From Chionis minor (Eukaryota; Chordata; Aves; Charadriiformes; Chionididae): a DNA stretch of 64,000 nt. Made by a program: the position numbers and the translations under genes. Under the pieces are notes generated by a model. The model had not been told where the DNA came from. It made no database searches and was given only the letters and a program-made list of their open reading frames with translations. The DNA lies in contig VZSF01001068.1 in NCBI GenBank assembly GCA_013398295.1, positions 159,265-223,264 of the forward strand. The letters run 5' to 3'. Numbering within the stretch: position 1 is the stretch's first letter; each line of letters opens with the position of its first letter. Below, one piece after another: positions 23,701 to 38,900 of this stretch.

Positions 23701-26700
23701 TTAATGAAGATTAGTGGGTTGATTACTTGAGATAAATTTGGGGGGATTGATCTGTGTGGTTCTATTAAGATCACAAACTTTGCATGAAGCAAACTGACTT
23801 CCAGGGACCAGGGTTGGCGCAGCCGTGGAGTCCCAAGAGAAAGGGGGGACCGTGTGGGAAAGAGCAGAACAGAGGGGCTGGAAGTGCTGGTGAAGCTTTG
23901 AGCAACGAAAGACAAGGGCTGAAAAGGCAAGTGCGGAGAACTGCAGGTGTGGCTGGGGGAACCCGGAGATGTCTGTGAGCGCAGCTCAGTACGGTGGATC
24001 TGGGGTGGGAGTGGCTGAGGCTTTGTGAGGCTTTCAGGCACGTTCAAGAGCCTTTAGAGCAAGTCAGACATTTTTCCAGCTGTGGTATTGCATACCATCG
24101 GGGGTACGTTGGCTTCAGCCTGATGATAACATACGGCAGCCTATCAGGGCAAGCACCTATGACAGCTTTCTGTTAAAACAATTCAAGTTTGAAGTGGGAT
24201 ATTCTAGGCCTTTGCTTTGAAGAACTATTTTCATGAGGGAGATAAATACTCTCCCCTCTACGGAAAGCCCTCATAGGAGAACATGGTAGTGTTAGTGCTA
24301 GTACGTAGAATTTTTGCTGTATTAGCTAAGAAGTAAAACAAACTTTTAAAAGTTCTTGGTAAAGTGACTGTGTTTTTTAAAATAAATTTTTGCCTTGTGT
24401 GTTTTTACTGTCAGGGTCACATCAGAGAACATAATTCCTTAGGAAACATCTTTAAATTACCTCCCTAAATTGTGACCAGTTCCTGCTTATGTTTTTAGTA
24501 AAATTTTCTCCTTGAAATGACTGATGCATATTTTCTGTTTTAGGCAAGCTAGATTTTCATTGTCTTGCAGCATAGCTGTATTCCTTCTTTGTGGTCTTTT
24601 ATTTCTTGCTTTTCCAACAGTTTTCTGCTTTTTCAAGTGGTTAGGGTTTTTTGGTCAGTGTGACTCTTTGTTTTGTTTTATCTAGTGGTGTTTCAGTGGG
24701 ATACTTGTCAGTTGCTAATGTTTTCTGGCAAGCATTTCTGTACAATAGCATTGCAAAGACAGATTATTTGGAAAGTTTCAACAGGAAGACCCCTCTGCCA
24801 CCTTGTCAGCCACCCCTTTGCAGGTTTGGATATTCTGTTTTTGTTCTTTCTTGACGCTACGTGTGTGTTGGTTAGAAAGTTAAAAAGGAACATGTCAACT
24901 GGTGGTTTAATAACAGTATTTTAGGTGTGATTTTTGTTTCATTGTGCGCTCAAAGTTGACATTTAAGTGGTACTGTCCAATTGCAGAAAATTCCTCCCAG
25001 GCTCTCTGCAGTGTACACTGCAATCTGGGAATGGAACAAAACTCCTCAACTTAAAGAGTTTCTGATTCTCAGCTAAGTTTGTTTACCTTGATAGAAATAA
25101 TAATATTTAACTTTGATGCTTTATTCTAACATGCTGTATTTTGGGAGCTTTAAAGGAGCGTCTAGAATGCGTTGTGGACGAAGGGGTAGGAGAAGAGTGG
25201 GGAAAAAAGGACCATGATGAACCTTTTCTTTGCTTACTTCTCCACAGGCATCCCTAGAGTGATTCATTCTTGTGAGAGTTATCTAGCAATGACGTATATC
25301 TTTAATCCTGTCAGTAACTGAGAGTTTTTAGTTTCCCAAGTAGATCACCTCACTGCAATAACTTGGTATGTTTGTGAGTTCTTGGATGGTATTGGGAATT
25401 CCTCTGGATTTACTAGGGTAAAATTAGATCCTTTGAAGCATGTCCACAGGGTCTGTCTAATACCAGGATATTCAGAGCAATGTTCCTGGGTATTTTTTTT
25501 ATTTATGAAAGTTGAACTTCTTACTCTTCTGTACAGATTACAGAATTTGTCTGATTGTGCTTTAGAAAAACAGTTTGAGTCTAAGCACAAGAGCTTCCCT
25601 GGAGAAAGATAAAGCACCTGAATGTCTACAGCTTGCATTCCAGAAAAATCTGGAGCTCTTTTAAGTGTTGTTTCCTATGAGTCTGAATACAAGGTAATAT
25701 TTTTTTTAAAGTTCCTTAAAAATACTTGAAGCTGGCAATCTCTTCCTGAATAAGTTAGACGTTCTTTTTCTGTGGCCCAGCATATAATGGAAATGCTGAA
25801 AACCAGTGAAAGCTGTAGTGGCTAGAAAGGACAGACACAAAACCACCCTTCTTGTTATTGAAGGACTTTTCTTTATTTCTGCATCCTCGCAGATTGAGCA
25901 AAAGACTTGAGTATCACAGGGGAAAGATCACTTTGGGTGGATGTAATTCTATGCCAGACTCCAAAAGATTTGAGGAACATAATCTCTTTCTGTTGAGTGT
26001 TTCAAAATTTTTCTCAGAACGCTATTTGCAAGCCTTGCACCAGATGGTATTATGTAGAAGGAGGAAGAATACAAGGAGGAAGAGGCTACCTAAAAATGTC
26101 ATTCTTCCAGATCTATATGTTATTGTGCATGCATCTTGCAGGGCAACTTCAGTGTAGAATGCGCAGAAGAAACCATGTTTGTCAAGTGAAAGTTACCGAG
26201 TTCAGTTCTGAGTGCTGCAAATGAAATCTTCAAAATTGCCAGGTTGCCGCTGTTGCCGGCGGGACAGCAGAGGTTTGGGTAGATACTCGGACATTCATCA
26301 TCTGCAGAGAGCAATTTGGGCTTACTTTACTAACTCACAGTGGAGTACAAATAAACTGTCTTCCTACGAGCGTAGACACACAAGTTATGATACAAGCAAG
26401 GTTAAGGTTTTGGTAGTATTAGAACTTGCGCTTCTGTTTTAGCTATTTTTGAAGATAAGTTGCTGAAGTTTATGTAGAGAAGAGCAGGATATCTTCACTA
26501 AAAATTTAATTTCCTAAAATAATGCAAGTGTAAGTAGACTTTTAATTCTGTGGCTTGTTTTTTCTTAAGAGGCTTCCATGCTGATGAAAACTGTATGGGG
26601 TGCTGGAAGGAAATGCCAATTATTAAAACTAAACCCTGAAAAAAAGAGCACGTATACTGTTATTGGGAATGTGCTTGGTTCTGTATTAAAATGTTGGAAG

Positions 26701-29700
26701 AGTTCCTGCTCAAAGAGCTTCCGGTATTTCTGTCTGTCTTGTGTTGCTTTCAGGAAGAGAATGAAAACATTTTCTCTCAAGCAATCCTATTAGATCTCAT
26801 AATAAACTTCTTTGTCCAAGCATTGCCATAATTTCCAGGGCAACAGATTGTGATGTCAGATTCAGCACTTTGACCTCATTTCGGGTCCAAAGAGGACTAA
26901 ATACCCTGAAGTTTTAGGCAAGTCATTGCAAAATAACTTTGTTAGTTAGCAAACTTTATATAAAATTTGGCCATGAATTTAACATGGGTTTGTTGACAAG
27001 TTCTTCTTAGCAAAGGCATTCTACAGGTCCAAGTTATCAGCCCTAATTTAAACGTTATCTTTCAGATGATATTTGATCTTAAATCTGAAATACCAACGTG
27101 GGTTATGGGGCAGCATGTGGGCTAGTCTGGCAGTCTTTGGTCGAGTGCACTTACTGCTTTCCCCGTGTGGCAAAGTGGTGCGTCTGACCTGTGCTATTTT
27201 GAAATTAATCTGTTGCTTGGTTTTGTGGTTAGAAAAGATCCTGGTCTGGTTAAGTGAAATCTATTGCTCTGCAGATGTTGCTGGACATGAAATCTGTTGA
27301 AAACCACTAATGATACATTTTTTTGTTTTTATATAGGAATGTTACATTTTTGTGGTGATGGATTGGTATGATAGAGTAAATCTGTAGTTGACACACAAGA
27401 TTTAGGGAAATGTTTTTTGGGAAAAGTGCATTTTCTTCCTTTGAAGATACAGCAGGAAGAGGCTTTTTTTTCCATTTTAGTTTCTGGAACAGTTGGGTTT
27501 TAGGAGGTTTGATTAGGATTGTCTGATACAGTCAGACAAATGAGTAACAGACCAGGATTTGCCTCTTATTTATGTTTTGCCTGAACGTGTGTTAAAAGAT
27601 TCTAGCTCTTCTCTTTCTGTATCATGGTGACCATGAGGGCTGCAGAGGTCCCTTTCAAGCATCAGGAGGTGATTTTTATCACTGAATCTCCAGCGCTGTT
27701 TAAGTTCTTGCTGATCAGATGTCAGAGAGCTACTACTCCAAAACCGTTACTGATGCTTTTCCGACAAGTCTGCTTTAATCAGACACGTTGTTGGGCTGAA
27801 TACGGGGTGTGTGAATGGCTGTGGCTTACAGATGCCCGAGTTCAGGGTAGAATAGCTCTGCTGCCTTTAAAGGTACCATGTATTAAGTTTAATCTTTTCT
27901 TAAATAGCTGCACAGTTTGTTGCTTGTGCAGTGCATTGACATGTGGGGCTTTTGTGATAATTTAGCGTGCTTTTAAACTAAACTTCTCAAGTCAGTTTCT
28001 GAGGAAATGCCTATGGATTAGCATGTTGCTGTTGGTCTCTCCAGAACTGCCTGTCCTTACCTTTGTTTTCATTGTTTTGTGTTCTAATGTGTCCTTCTCC
28101 ATCCCTTGCACTTCGGGGGATTATTGGTGGAAAAAGTCTGTCTAGACTCTGTCTCCTCTTGTGTTTCAGCACCTTTTGCTACGTGCTTATTCCGTTTGAA
28201 AGGCCTTCATGGCTCTCAACTTTGTGCGTTGTGATAGATGGAGATGACTACTGCTACTGCTAATATGACTGATAAAATTTGGCTTGACGTTAAGTTGTGG
28301 TTGGTTTGTTCTTTTTCCTGAGAGTCACATTTTTATGGGCTTTTCCAGCTTCACAGCACAGGCAGTGGATGCTTTTCTCCGTCTGATATAGTATGTTGTT
28401 CCTGATACTTAAGTTGCATCCTGAAACAGGGGAAAATTATGTATTTCAGTCAGTGACTTTCTGCTAAAAAGTTGTATCTGTGTTTTGTTCTGAAATTGTT
28501 TTAGCATAGATGAAGCAGTTCCTTTTCAAAAATTCTTGTGGTTTCAGGGAAATAATATATTGTGTCTTCCTCGCGTATGCTATTTGATGTATTCTGTTCT
28601 GGGGCATAAGTTGTTCATCTCTGCTGTGCTGGTTGTTCTTTGCTGCATATTAAATCATATATCAAGAAAAACAAGGGTAGATATAGTTTATGAAATTTTC
28701 TACACTACATAATTATGCTCCTTTTCCTTTTGACTTCAGGTTTTGTAAGTGATACAGTCCTCATAATTACAAGCGTAGATAGGAAGGTATGCTCTATTTT
28801 CATCCAGTTGTTCAGTGTGGTGAGGAATAAATTAAAATATCAATGCAGGGCATCTTGCATGCTATGTCTATGCTAAATATTTTTCTCTAAAATCAGTCTT
28901 AAGGTGAGCAAAGTTAAACTGGTGTAAATTGCAACAGTATATTTGGAGCAAATATTATGCGACTAGATATGTGTGAATATTGATTATAATCCTTGGTAGC
29001 ATGTGAAAAAAACCTGATCGTGCCTCAAAGCACTGTTGACTTAGTGGACTTCTTATCCCTTCTTATCCCTTTTTTAGCTGTCTCTAAAAGTTTGTGTTGT
29101 GAGGTTTTTTTCATCTTTTACCTCACACCAGTGACTTAAGACCTATAGTTCATTGGCTTTCACTTCCCTTACACTGTCACAGGCTTTTTGGCCAAAAGAC
29201 GGTGTTGTGGGGGACAGTACTCCTGAAATAGTCCAGACCTGGTGATCTCAGAAGATCCGCTTAATATATTCTGAAAAAAGCAGGGAATAGTAATTGCAGC
29301 TGTAGAATATCCCTGAGGGGAAGCATTTAACAATTTGACTTACATATGCCAATATGTGTCCTGAAATGCAGGGTACCCTTGCCTTAGAACTGGTGTGTAT
29401 TCCAGCACTGACAAGACTTCCTGTATCTTTTAGGTAAGAACCAGCATTTTAAGAAGTAATACTTTGAAACTGATGCTTCATAGCTGATGTAAAGGAAAGA
29501 ATTATTATTTCGGCCCCCCCNCTTATGTTCTTCTGTATGGAAGGTATTGCTTCAGCGTGGGCTGGTGGTAAGCTGTAGTTACCTGGCAGGCACTTGTGGC
29601 TCACTCGCACTTACACCAGGGTGCCTCTCCTCCTGCTTGCTGCTTTGCTTGTTTGTTTCCTCTTCTCTGTTCAGAGCTTTTGGGTTCTTCTTCAATAGCT

Positions 29701-32700
29701 TCATATTGAAGACTATGGTAAACAACATAGCAAAGCAACTACTCAGAGTCATAAACTCAATATAATCTTCTAGAATTAACAAATAATCAGGTAAAAAAAA
29801 AAATCCCATTCCCTTATGAATAATAAGCTTAAATCTGACTCAAATGAGGATAAAATACTGAGTTTTTTATAGCATTGGCTTGTGGTGAAAAGCTAGAAGC
29901 CACAAGATTTTTTTCCTTTATGTGGCTTTTTTTGAGTAGTTATCTCCTAGGAACTTAGTAGTATAGATTGCTTAATATAACACTGAAATTGTTTTTATTG
30001 GTAGTGAATAAGTACCACTTCTGATGAATAAAAATCCACTGTCTATCCAAAAGACGGACAGAGAAATGTCTATGTAAATGGAGTCTATGTGTTTCAATTT
30101 CAGAGGGAAAGAAATGCCAGCATAATCACCTGAAAGATAGCAAAAGCAGCCCATGGAAGAATTTTCTATTCCAGACAGAGAATAATACATTAGCTGTAAG
30201 AGGAGATAAGGCTCCATTTTACAAGTGGCTATACTTTTTAAAATTATTTGTGGATGTGCATGCAGCAACTCAAAAAGCAGCAGAATGCCTTGCTAATAGC
30301 ACTTGAGAGCCCTAAAATAAGTTTGATCTCAATTTTGAATATCATCATATTGATACACTGTAAAGAAAATCATCAGTTTCATTGCCAAGCCCACAATCAT
30401 CTCATTTTCTTACACTGCTGAATCCACTCACTCTTCTTTTCTCCCTGTGATTATTTTTTTTTCTTTTTACATTTCTGCTTTTTTCCTGCTTTACACTTTA
30501 ATCCACATTTAGAACTCTCCTGGTTGTATGTATTACAGAGTGAGGATTGGAATGTTAGCTGAAAGATTGGGAGAGAAATCTGCCATGCTGAAAATGTGAA
30601 AGGTTTCCTGTTGTTCTAAACTGAGTTTGGTACGAGTGTTGGTGTCCGTGCAGCGAAAGCCGTGCTTAAACTCTCCTGCTGCACAGCAATATGTGAGTGG
30701 TAGCTGAGGATAAAAATCCCTTCATGTATCAAATAATACTCGGATTGTGGTTAGTCCTAGTTCTGACTGTAGTACACATTGTTCCTAATAAAATAATAAA
30801 TGTAGAAAGCGGTATAGTCTGTTCCAGATGCATAGTGTTATTGGACACTTTGAAGGAAGGTAGCTATTTATTTCTAGAATGGAAATTTTGAGAAAATGAC
30901 TCATTGAAATTCAAATCCCTTAATAAAAGAGAACATACATCATGTAATACGCACATAACAGGTGTTGTTAGTTTTATGTAGGAAATAGGTATTTTGTATT
31001 GCGGATAAAAAAATATATAAATACCTTAGTGTGTAGTAAGGATGCATCTCTAATACTGTTGTTTTTGAAGCTTGCTGGAGTGAATCTAAAAGTAGGAAAA
31101 AGACATTGAAAATAGGATCAGTGTTGTTGAATTGAAAGCAAGAAAGTAAGGTATATTTATTTTAGTGGTCAAAAATAGGAGGTAACTACAGACTTGATAT
31201 TATAATAGGTTTTTTTGAAAAGAAGATGCAAAAAAATAAATGTAGCGTGCCTGTGTTTATTCATTGTAGCATTCCCTGAGAGATTTCTACAGATATATAT
31301 TGTAGGCTTATGCAGTTTGTAGACGTTGTAAGTGCCGAACAGAATAACACTAGAAATAGAGCAAGATCCTTACAGAGCCTTGGAAGGAATCTTAGCAGCA
31401 GCACAGTTTTCTAGGGTTTTTTTTCCATATAATGCTTTAGAGAGCAGGAATGGATGGAAATTCTTCCTGCAAAGCGTGTTAGCTGTTTTGTTTGATTGTG
31501 CTGCAGCGATTTGCACTTTCTGCTGCCGTCAGTAATTCAGGAGCAGAGTACACACAAGTCCAGGTTTTTGTCAGAGCTTGCCTAATGGGGAAAAAATGTG
31601 GGAGATGATGTATTATCTGTAAATGGAGAACATAGTAAAGAATTATAGTGGAAGTTTGAGCCTTAGATCTTAGGGTCTAGCAGCAGTTAATTGTTCTGTG
31701 GGGGTCTATTACTGTGTTGTTTATCTTAAAGCAGACGCAAGGTGAACTTTTTGCCTAAGTAATAATTTTGCTTATGTTCTCCTGAGGCATGTGGAAGGAG
31801 TTGTTTCCATAATGCTGATTATGAAGTAGTGGTGGGCATTGGGTTTTGTCCAAAGTAAGTCTGGCTGAGCCATAGCCACTGTGTGATGGTGCCTCTGAGG
31901 CTGGAAGAACTTGGAGGCAGTGAATAGGTGGGGATGTCTTAGACAAGATCTGTGTTCAAAGAGAGGATCCCTGGCTGTGGTTCTTGGGAGATGTTGGGAA
32001 GCAGTGCCTGGCTTCGGGCAGGAAGGTGGGTTTCAGGGCAGGCTCCCCTGGCAGGGAGGGGACCTGCTCCGATGCCGAATCAGATGTGTGTGGAGGCGTG
32101 TGGCAGGTAGCTGAGGCGATAGGCACGTGTTGTCTGGTTTGGCCACTAATTTTGTCTTAAATATAATGTTTACGAGGTCATGTTAATATTCTTGTACATC
32201 ACATTAATATACTTAATGTTTAAAATAGAATTGTTAAATTGATTTTTTAAAATGGAGAACAGTATTCCTAAATACCAAACAAAACAATCAGCCATTATGA
32301 TGATCAGTGTTCACTTCTTTAACTCCAGGACTGACCGCGGTAGTAACGGTATTGCTGTTGGCACTACCATGGCTTCACCTGATCACGCTGGTGGGCTGGA
32401 AGTGCAAGGCATTACTTTTCAGAAATCCTTCTCAGATTTCCTTTCAGAAATTTAAAAAAGATTCCCTATATTTTCAGTGAGCTTAAATGTTTTTTCAGAA
32501 TTTTTTTGCATGCTTTGTCCAAAATTAAGGCACAAATTATCATGCATCTCCAGCCTGCATGAGTGAGTGTACTCCAGTAGCCCTTTCCCAATTAAGTAGT
32601 AATTTTTAAATGGTGTCAAGTACGGATTTACTTTGGTACTTACTTGTTTTCCATTCTTCATGACTAATGAAGAATATTCTTACATGACTGAAGCCACCTA

Positions 32701-35700
32701 TACTGTGTTCCCACAAATTTATGAAAGATGGGAGTGGAAACAATTTTGAAAAAACAAAAACCTTAATTCTCTCCTCAGTGAGAAGTTTAGAATTGCTTCT
32801 CTAACTTTCATACCAAAAGCAGAGGCTGTGGGAAGGCATTCTAAAAATTATATTTACATCTACAAGCAATATTATATTAGCTTTTTAATTATGTATTTTA
32901 TGGAGACCACAGTAATAAAATGCTTAATGAATTTAATATTTTGAAATAGTTGGGCGGTTGGACAGTGGTGGTGTGATACTCTTTTTCCATTTGAATAACA
33001 GTATCCTTTTGAAAACATACTTGAAAATATTTTCCTAGTGCTATGATAAATTTTTGTGGCTGTCATTCATTGACATAAGAATCTCAGTGAGGTTTTTTGA
33101 GATGTTTCTAGTCCTCATTTTTGGGGTTGGGTGGAGAAGCTTTGAAATGCTGACCCTTAATACTCAATGAAGTTACCATTCAAGATATGTTTTTATAACA
33201 TCGGTTTTTTTGCTGAGAGAAGGGCAGTTAAGACTTGTGATTATTATTTATGTTGACAATGTTTTTTGGAATTCTTTTTTTTTTTTTTTTGAGTAAGGAA
33301 AGAAAGTATTGTACCTCCCCTGGTAGCCACCCAGGAATGATTCTCATGTCAGGCTACTTGTGATTGCACTGCTCCTGTTACCGGGCTAACTTTCGCTTCA
33401 CAGTATGAATTGAAGTAAGCACGTTGATGAAGTGACTCTTGACTTCACAATTTGTAGATTTATTGTTTTCCAGTCCATTTTGAAATCCAGCTCTGTTACC
33501 TTAAAAGCTTCTCACGCTTGTTTTTCTCTAGTCTGATTTACATTCACTTATCTGCTTTTGTTCTTAATTGCTAGAGGCTGTCCTCCCACTTGCACTGTTC
33601 AATTTCTGTGGAACTACCAATAAATGGAAAGGATGCCCTGCTGAGAATAGGATGGAAGCTGAAGGAATGCGAGAGAGAAAGTAGAACAAACGGACAGTAT
33701 TTACTAGAACTGCCTGTGCAGACCAATGTGAAACAGACTGTATTTATTTTAAAACATGTTGATAAGATAAATATATAACAAAACGCGTCATAACACTTCA
33801 TGTGTGTGTTAAAGTATTATTCCTTCTTTCCTAATTTTGCTTGTATGGTCAGGTTGTCCCATAACTGATGATGTCTAAAGTAGAATTCAGAAAGTAATTT
33901 TGTGAAGTACTGGGGGCAAGTGCTTTGCAATTAGCATCCTAGGCTGACTACTTTTACGATTAATCAACAGAAAGTCGTATCAATATTGCTGGCCTTGTTT
34001 TGAAAGGCTAGCTACTAGCTTGGTATAAGCATTACAAATATTTTGATATGTGGGGACATTGGAATTCACTTGTTTTGGGTTTTTTTAACTTTCATGGTGT
34101 GTAGGTGAAGGTATTCACTAGTACACGGTGACCAAATGGGTTCCTCTCTGCAGGGTACACACAGAGCCAGCTGACGAGGGACACACGTTCCCTCCACGCT
34201 CCGTGAGGATGTCTTTTCTGGGGCTGAAATAGCTTATTTTGGGGTAGTGTGTGGCTGATGAAAACACAGACGTGTAGTTGTGACTCTCTGCAGCTCTGAG
34301 AGGCCATGGCGGTGTCAGCCTGCAACCTCCAGGCTTGGGACGCATCCTGGAAACGTCTTGTTTTCCAGCACTTCGGAGACAGAAAAATATTTTTTCATTC
34401 TTCAGGGAGTTGCTCTGTATCAAAGTGCTTTTGTGGGAGAATTTGTACATGGAGGAACATTTTGCCCTAGCAGCTGCACACGTTGGGTATAACTGATAAG
34501 GATATGAGAAAGAGTTATGGATAGTGCTAATTAATTAAAAGTATAAATTTTCACCACTGCCAGTGTGGCCTAGATGGACATCTGATCCAGTAGGATGTTT
34601 TCCTTTTAATTTGTTTTGTGTAAGAAATGTTACAGAATTGATGGCAAACAAATGACAGATCTTTTTGGTGCAAAACCCCAAGTATAAGCGAAGTCCTCCA
34701 TGTAAATAGACAGTGTCAGATGAGAAGACTTACTTTGTAATAAACCCCTGTAATTTGTAAGACTTCAGCCTAACGTCCACAGATACTCTCCAAGTATCAG
34801 TAATGGCTGGAAGTTAATGCTTTGCTTTGCAAACCACCCTGAAGTGCAGATCTGTTGTATTTTAAGGTCTTTATCTAAACTTTCTCACAAATAAATCTGT
34901 TTCATTGCAGTGGAGTACTGACAGTAGTACTGAAACCCTCTTTTTCAGAGAAGGCTTTTAAACCTATATTGCGTAAACACTACATGTTTCTGATGCTCTT
35001 AAAAGTAATGTAAAATTATCCTCAACAAGAAACATACGGTTATAAATTCTGACATACTCTGTGAGCTACCCTGACTATAGGAAGCAGAGTCTGCAACATG
35101 GAGGATATTTAATTTAAAAAATTGGGATAAGGGTCGTGAATTGTATGCTAGAAATAGAAAATAAGATTAGAGGTTATGTTTCAGGCATGGAGCTGTCTCT
35201 GGGGGGGGAACAGAACAAGGTTACTTCAAGGTTTGGAGCCTGGCTGGGGGATGGGGAGAAGGGAGGAAATCCAGCAGTGGCTAAAAATGGTGCTGGGGGG
35301 TGTGTGTTGTACTAATATATGAAGTAGAAATTGCCAGGCATCGCCTTGATGCTTAGTGTTGTGTATTGTGACTTCCTCCTTACCATCACCTGCTGGTGCC
35401 AGATTAGTCACGGGCAGTGCTTGGTACCAGTGGGGTGGTTCTGGCCGCCAGCGCGCCCTCTGCACAAACAGTCCTGGTGGCCAAAAGGTCGCTTCTTCTA
35501 AATCCAGTACTTAGGAAATATATTTGAAAGGGGTCTGGCCAGATATGTAATAGATGCATCAGCTGGTATTGAAACGTTGCTTAAATGTATTTGGCATCTT
35601 TGCAATGTCTTACGGCTGGCAGAGCTTTACTGTGTCGCAATTTCTGCAGCAGAAAGCCCTTTGTCAACACAAGCTACTGGGAAGGAGTGTCGGCACGACT

Positions 35701-35840
35701 TAAATCACCTAAACAGCGTTTAATGTAAGCCTAGTCTTTCACTTCGGTAACAATTTTTAAGTAGAATTGGCACATCAGAAGGTACCACTTAAAATTTTAA
35801 ATGTTTCTTTCCAATCTTTATTTGCGAACAAAATTCAGCC

Positions 35841-35961
35841 CTGTTAGCAACTCCTGAGAGGTACCATTGGGTGTACTCACTCTGTTAGCAACTCCTGAGA
35901 GGTACCATTGGGTGTACTCACTCTGTTAGCAACTCCTGAGAGGTACCGTTGGCTGTACTCG
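35841..35961. repeat. 41-bp minisatellite, three copies
   Basis: Units lie at 35841-35881, 35882-35922 and 35923-35961. The first two are identical and the third carries a few changes (ACCGTTGGC for ACCATTGGG, and a divergent end). Each unit contains GCAACTCCTGAGAGGTACC. Confidence 0.96.
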
Positions 35962-38900
35962 CCGAGGTGTGAGGTGAGGATCTCCCACTGACGTGCCTGT
36001 GTCGTATCTGGGACTGTTGGTGCTGGGTGCTTCAGAGGGGAACACACGTGGGTTTTCAGAAAGATCTAACGAATAATAGAAGCTTAAGCTTAAGTCTTCA
36101 GATTTGCTTATGGATGTTTGATTCTTACTGAATAGATCAATCCCGTCATGTTCATTTGTTTTTTGGATTAAAACATTACATCTGTTTCTCTTTCAAGATT
36201 TATTATACCAGCATAAATATGCCATTGTATCCTCTGCTGGGCAAAAAATGTCTTGCACAACTCAGTGCAGAAATTCTGGCACATAACCTGGTGACAAATC
36301 GTGCACATGATTGAGGGCTTCGGTTTTTTATATAAAACTATCAGTACTTCTACTTTCGGGACATGGTAAGGTCTGACTGTGATTTATATGTTGTAAATTA
36401 GGGTTGATAATTATTTAACAAGTTATAATTTTATTGGGAAATATTTGGAGAGTTCTTTGGGGAATAATTTTTAACCTAAGAACAATGATTTTAAATTTTT
36501 TTTTTTAAGAAAAAAAATCACATTACATAAGTCAAATCACATCAGTATTTATGTGAACATCAGTTTGACTGTGTGCCTTTCCATGCCATATACTTAATGT
36601 AGCAGCTTAAAGCCGGAAGCTAGAAGAGCTATGCATGCTGCTCAGACGTGCCGGCAGAATTCCATGTATGCATTTGTTAGCAAGTAGCTGTTGTGTGAAG
36701 TTATTTATATTCCTTGGTAGCATCTACACTAGATATAAAAAATGAGATTTGTTTTCCAAACATGTAAAGTTATTTGTATTGAAAGAAATTAAAACTTATC
36801 ATTAATAGTGTTAACCTTTATTAAGAAGCAGGAAAACAGTAGTCTCTTAAAATATTAAAATCTTACGCTTTTCCTAATAAAATAACTTTAATCAAGCTAG
36901 TCTTCCTAGGAGGAATGTAGAAAATGCAAACCCCAAGTAACTAATTGCTTTTGAAACCAGAAATTTCTCTCAGCTGTGCCAGCGTAAGGAGTGGATAGAG
37001 AAGACCTAGGCTTGCTCTAGCATTCCTCAGCCTTCAGTCTGCAGCTTTTTAAGTTGTCCCGTGGCCTATTTTGGCATTTACGTTGTGTGGATGAAAGGCA
37101 ACAAATTATTCTGTGGACTGAAATAGAAAGCAGGATTACTGAAGCAGCTAATAGAGGGCACCAGATCTGCAGTCCCAGGCTGTAAGCTCTTGCCATTGTG
37201 GTGATGTTTGCTGGAACCCAGGGGCTTGCTGAAGAGGGGCAGGAGGAGAATCCTTTTGTCTCTGGTGCTTAACTTGTGTTTGAACCAGTTGTTAATGGCG
37301 TTTGCAGAAGATTGAGCAACTTGGGGAAGGATTTTTTTTTTAGCTGTCTGTTGTGTAAAGCAGGCAGAACAACTAGATAAGCGCTAAGCTTTGGGTGTTC
37401 TTGGAGGGGGAGAGGTTATAGTTAGCAAGATTAAGCTATATTTTTTCCCTTTTTATTTGATCTTATAGCTAATCGTGTCTTGACCCCAACTATGCAGGAT
37501 AAGTTAGTGCTATTTTAAAAATCTTCTCTATATTTAATTAAGACTTATGAATTCAGGTCTCAACGAGGAGATGACACTGTGCTGAAGACGCACAGGCAGC
37601 TTTTTTGATAAAATGAGGCAAGGTTATGAAGTATGCATGCTACGGTTTCTACTTTTTTAATCTTTTATGATCTCAAATTACTTGTCACCACTGTCACCAC
37701 TGATTACTTGTCATCAGCTACAGAAATTAGTTCTACATAATCTACTCTATTAAAACCCATAGATTTTTTAGAAATAAAGTGTTTTTACAGTTCCAGAAGT
37801 CTCCTCTCGAATGATCGAGTTCAAGACTGATTTTTGAAGTTAAGGTTAAAACTATTAAACTACTGCTGTTCATGAAATCGCTATTTACAGGATGATACGA
37901 TGCTTTTGGAGTATTATGTACTCCAAAACACTAATACTTGGTTTTGTTATAGGAGGGAGGCTGTTACTCACACTGGGTTGCTCTGGTTTATTCATATCCT
38001 GTGACAGTGAATCAGATATTGCTGTCTATATACAGACTGAATTGCCAGCCAACTTCGGGCCCAAATATGGTAAACATAATTATGTTCATTTGCTGTAAAA
38101 ATACATTCTCCTTAGTTTAACATTTTCATGATTACAGTTTTCTGATAATTCCATAATTCTCAACATGAGAGGGATATGAAAGGCCTAATCACCATGTCCC
38201 TCTCTTCAGTGCAGAATATAGTTTGTTTTCCTGGGCAAAACTCCAGCTGTTCAGTGATGAATGTGCTGCTACTCAAATACAGTAAGCCCAGAAACCGTTT
38301 GGAAAGTCTCTTCGCAGAACACAGGAGTTGTGGTGCGGAGACATGAAGCTCTGTATTAGCTAGACGACAAAAAAGCTCGTGGCTGCAACTGTCAGGAGAC
38401 AGTATTTGCTGATGTCAGTTTTTCTGACATGTACTCCTGTTTCCTATTTTTGGAAATGAAATTCATATCATTTCAGAATACTTAATACTTCTCAAGTAGG
38501 AGACTTTCAATGAATGAGTTGAGGGAGAAAACAAACACCAAGACAGATAAAACTTCTACCATGTACTGAAGAGAATAAATATTAGTAAATATTGAATTAG
38601 GTTTTAATTTTGGTCACAAAGAAATACTGTTGTAATATACTTATTAAATATGGAAAAGTGAATAGTTTACATGTGGAAATACGTGCTAGTAGTAGCCACT
38701 TCATTTATATGACTGGTTTAGGATTAGTATCTTTAATGCAACTAAGAAAACAGTTTGCAGGGCTTTTTCTTTCTCTTTTTTGATGTAGTCTAGTATCAAG
38801 AGAATGCTGTAGACTTATTCTGTGGCAAGTGTTGAGAATTTAGAAGCAGCATTGTAATTTGGGAAAGATTGGCGGTGGTGTGTTACTCCAAATGTTTTGA

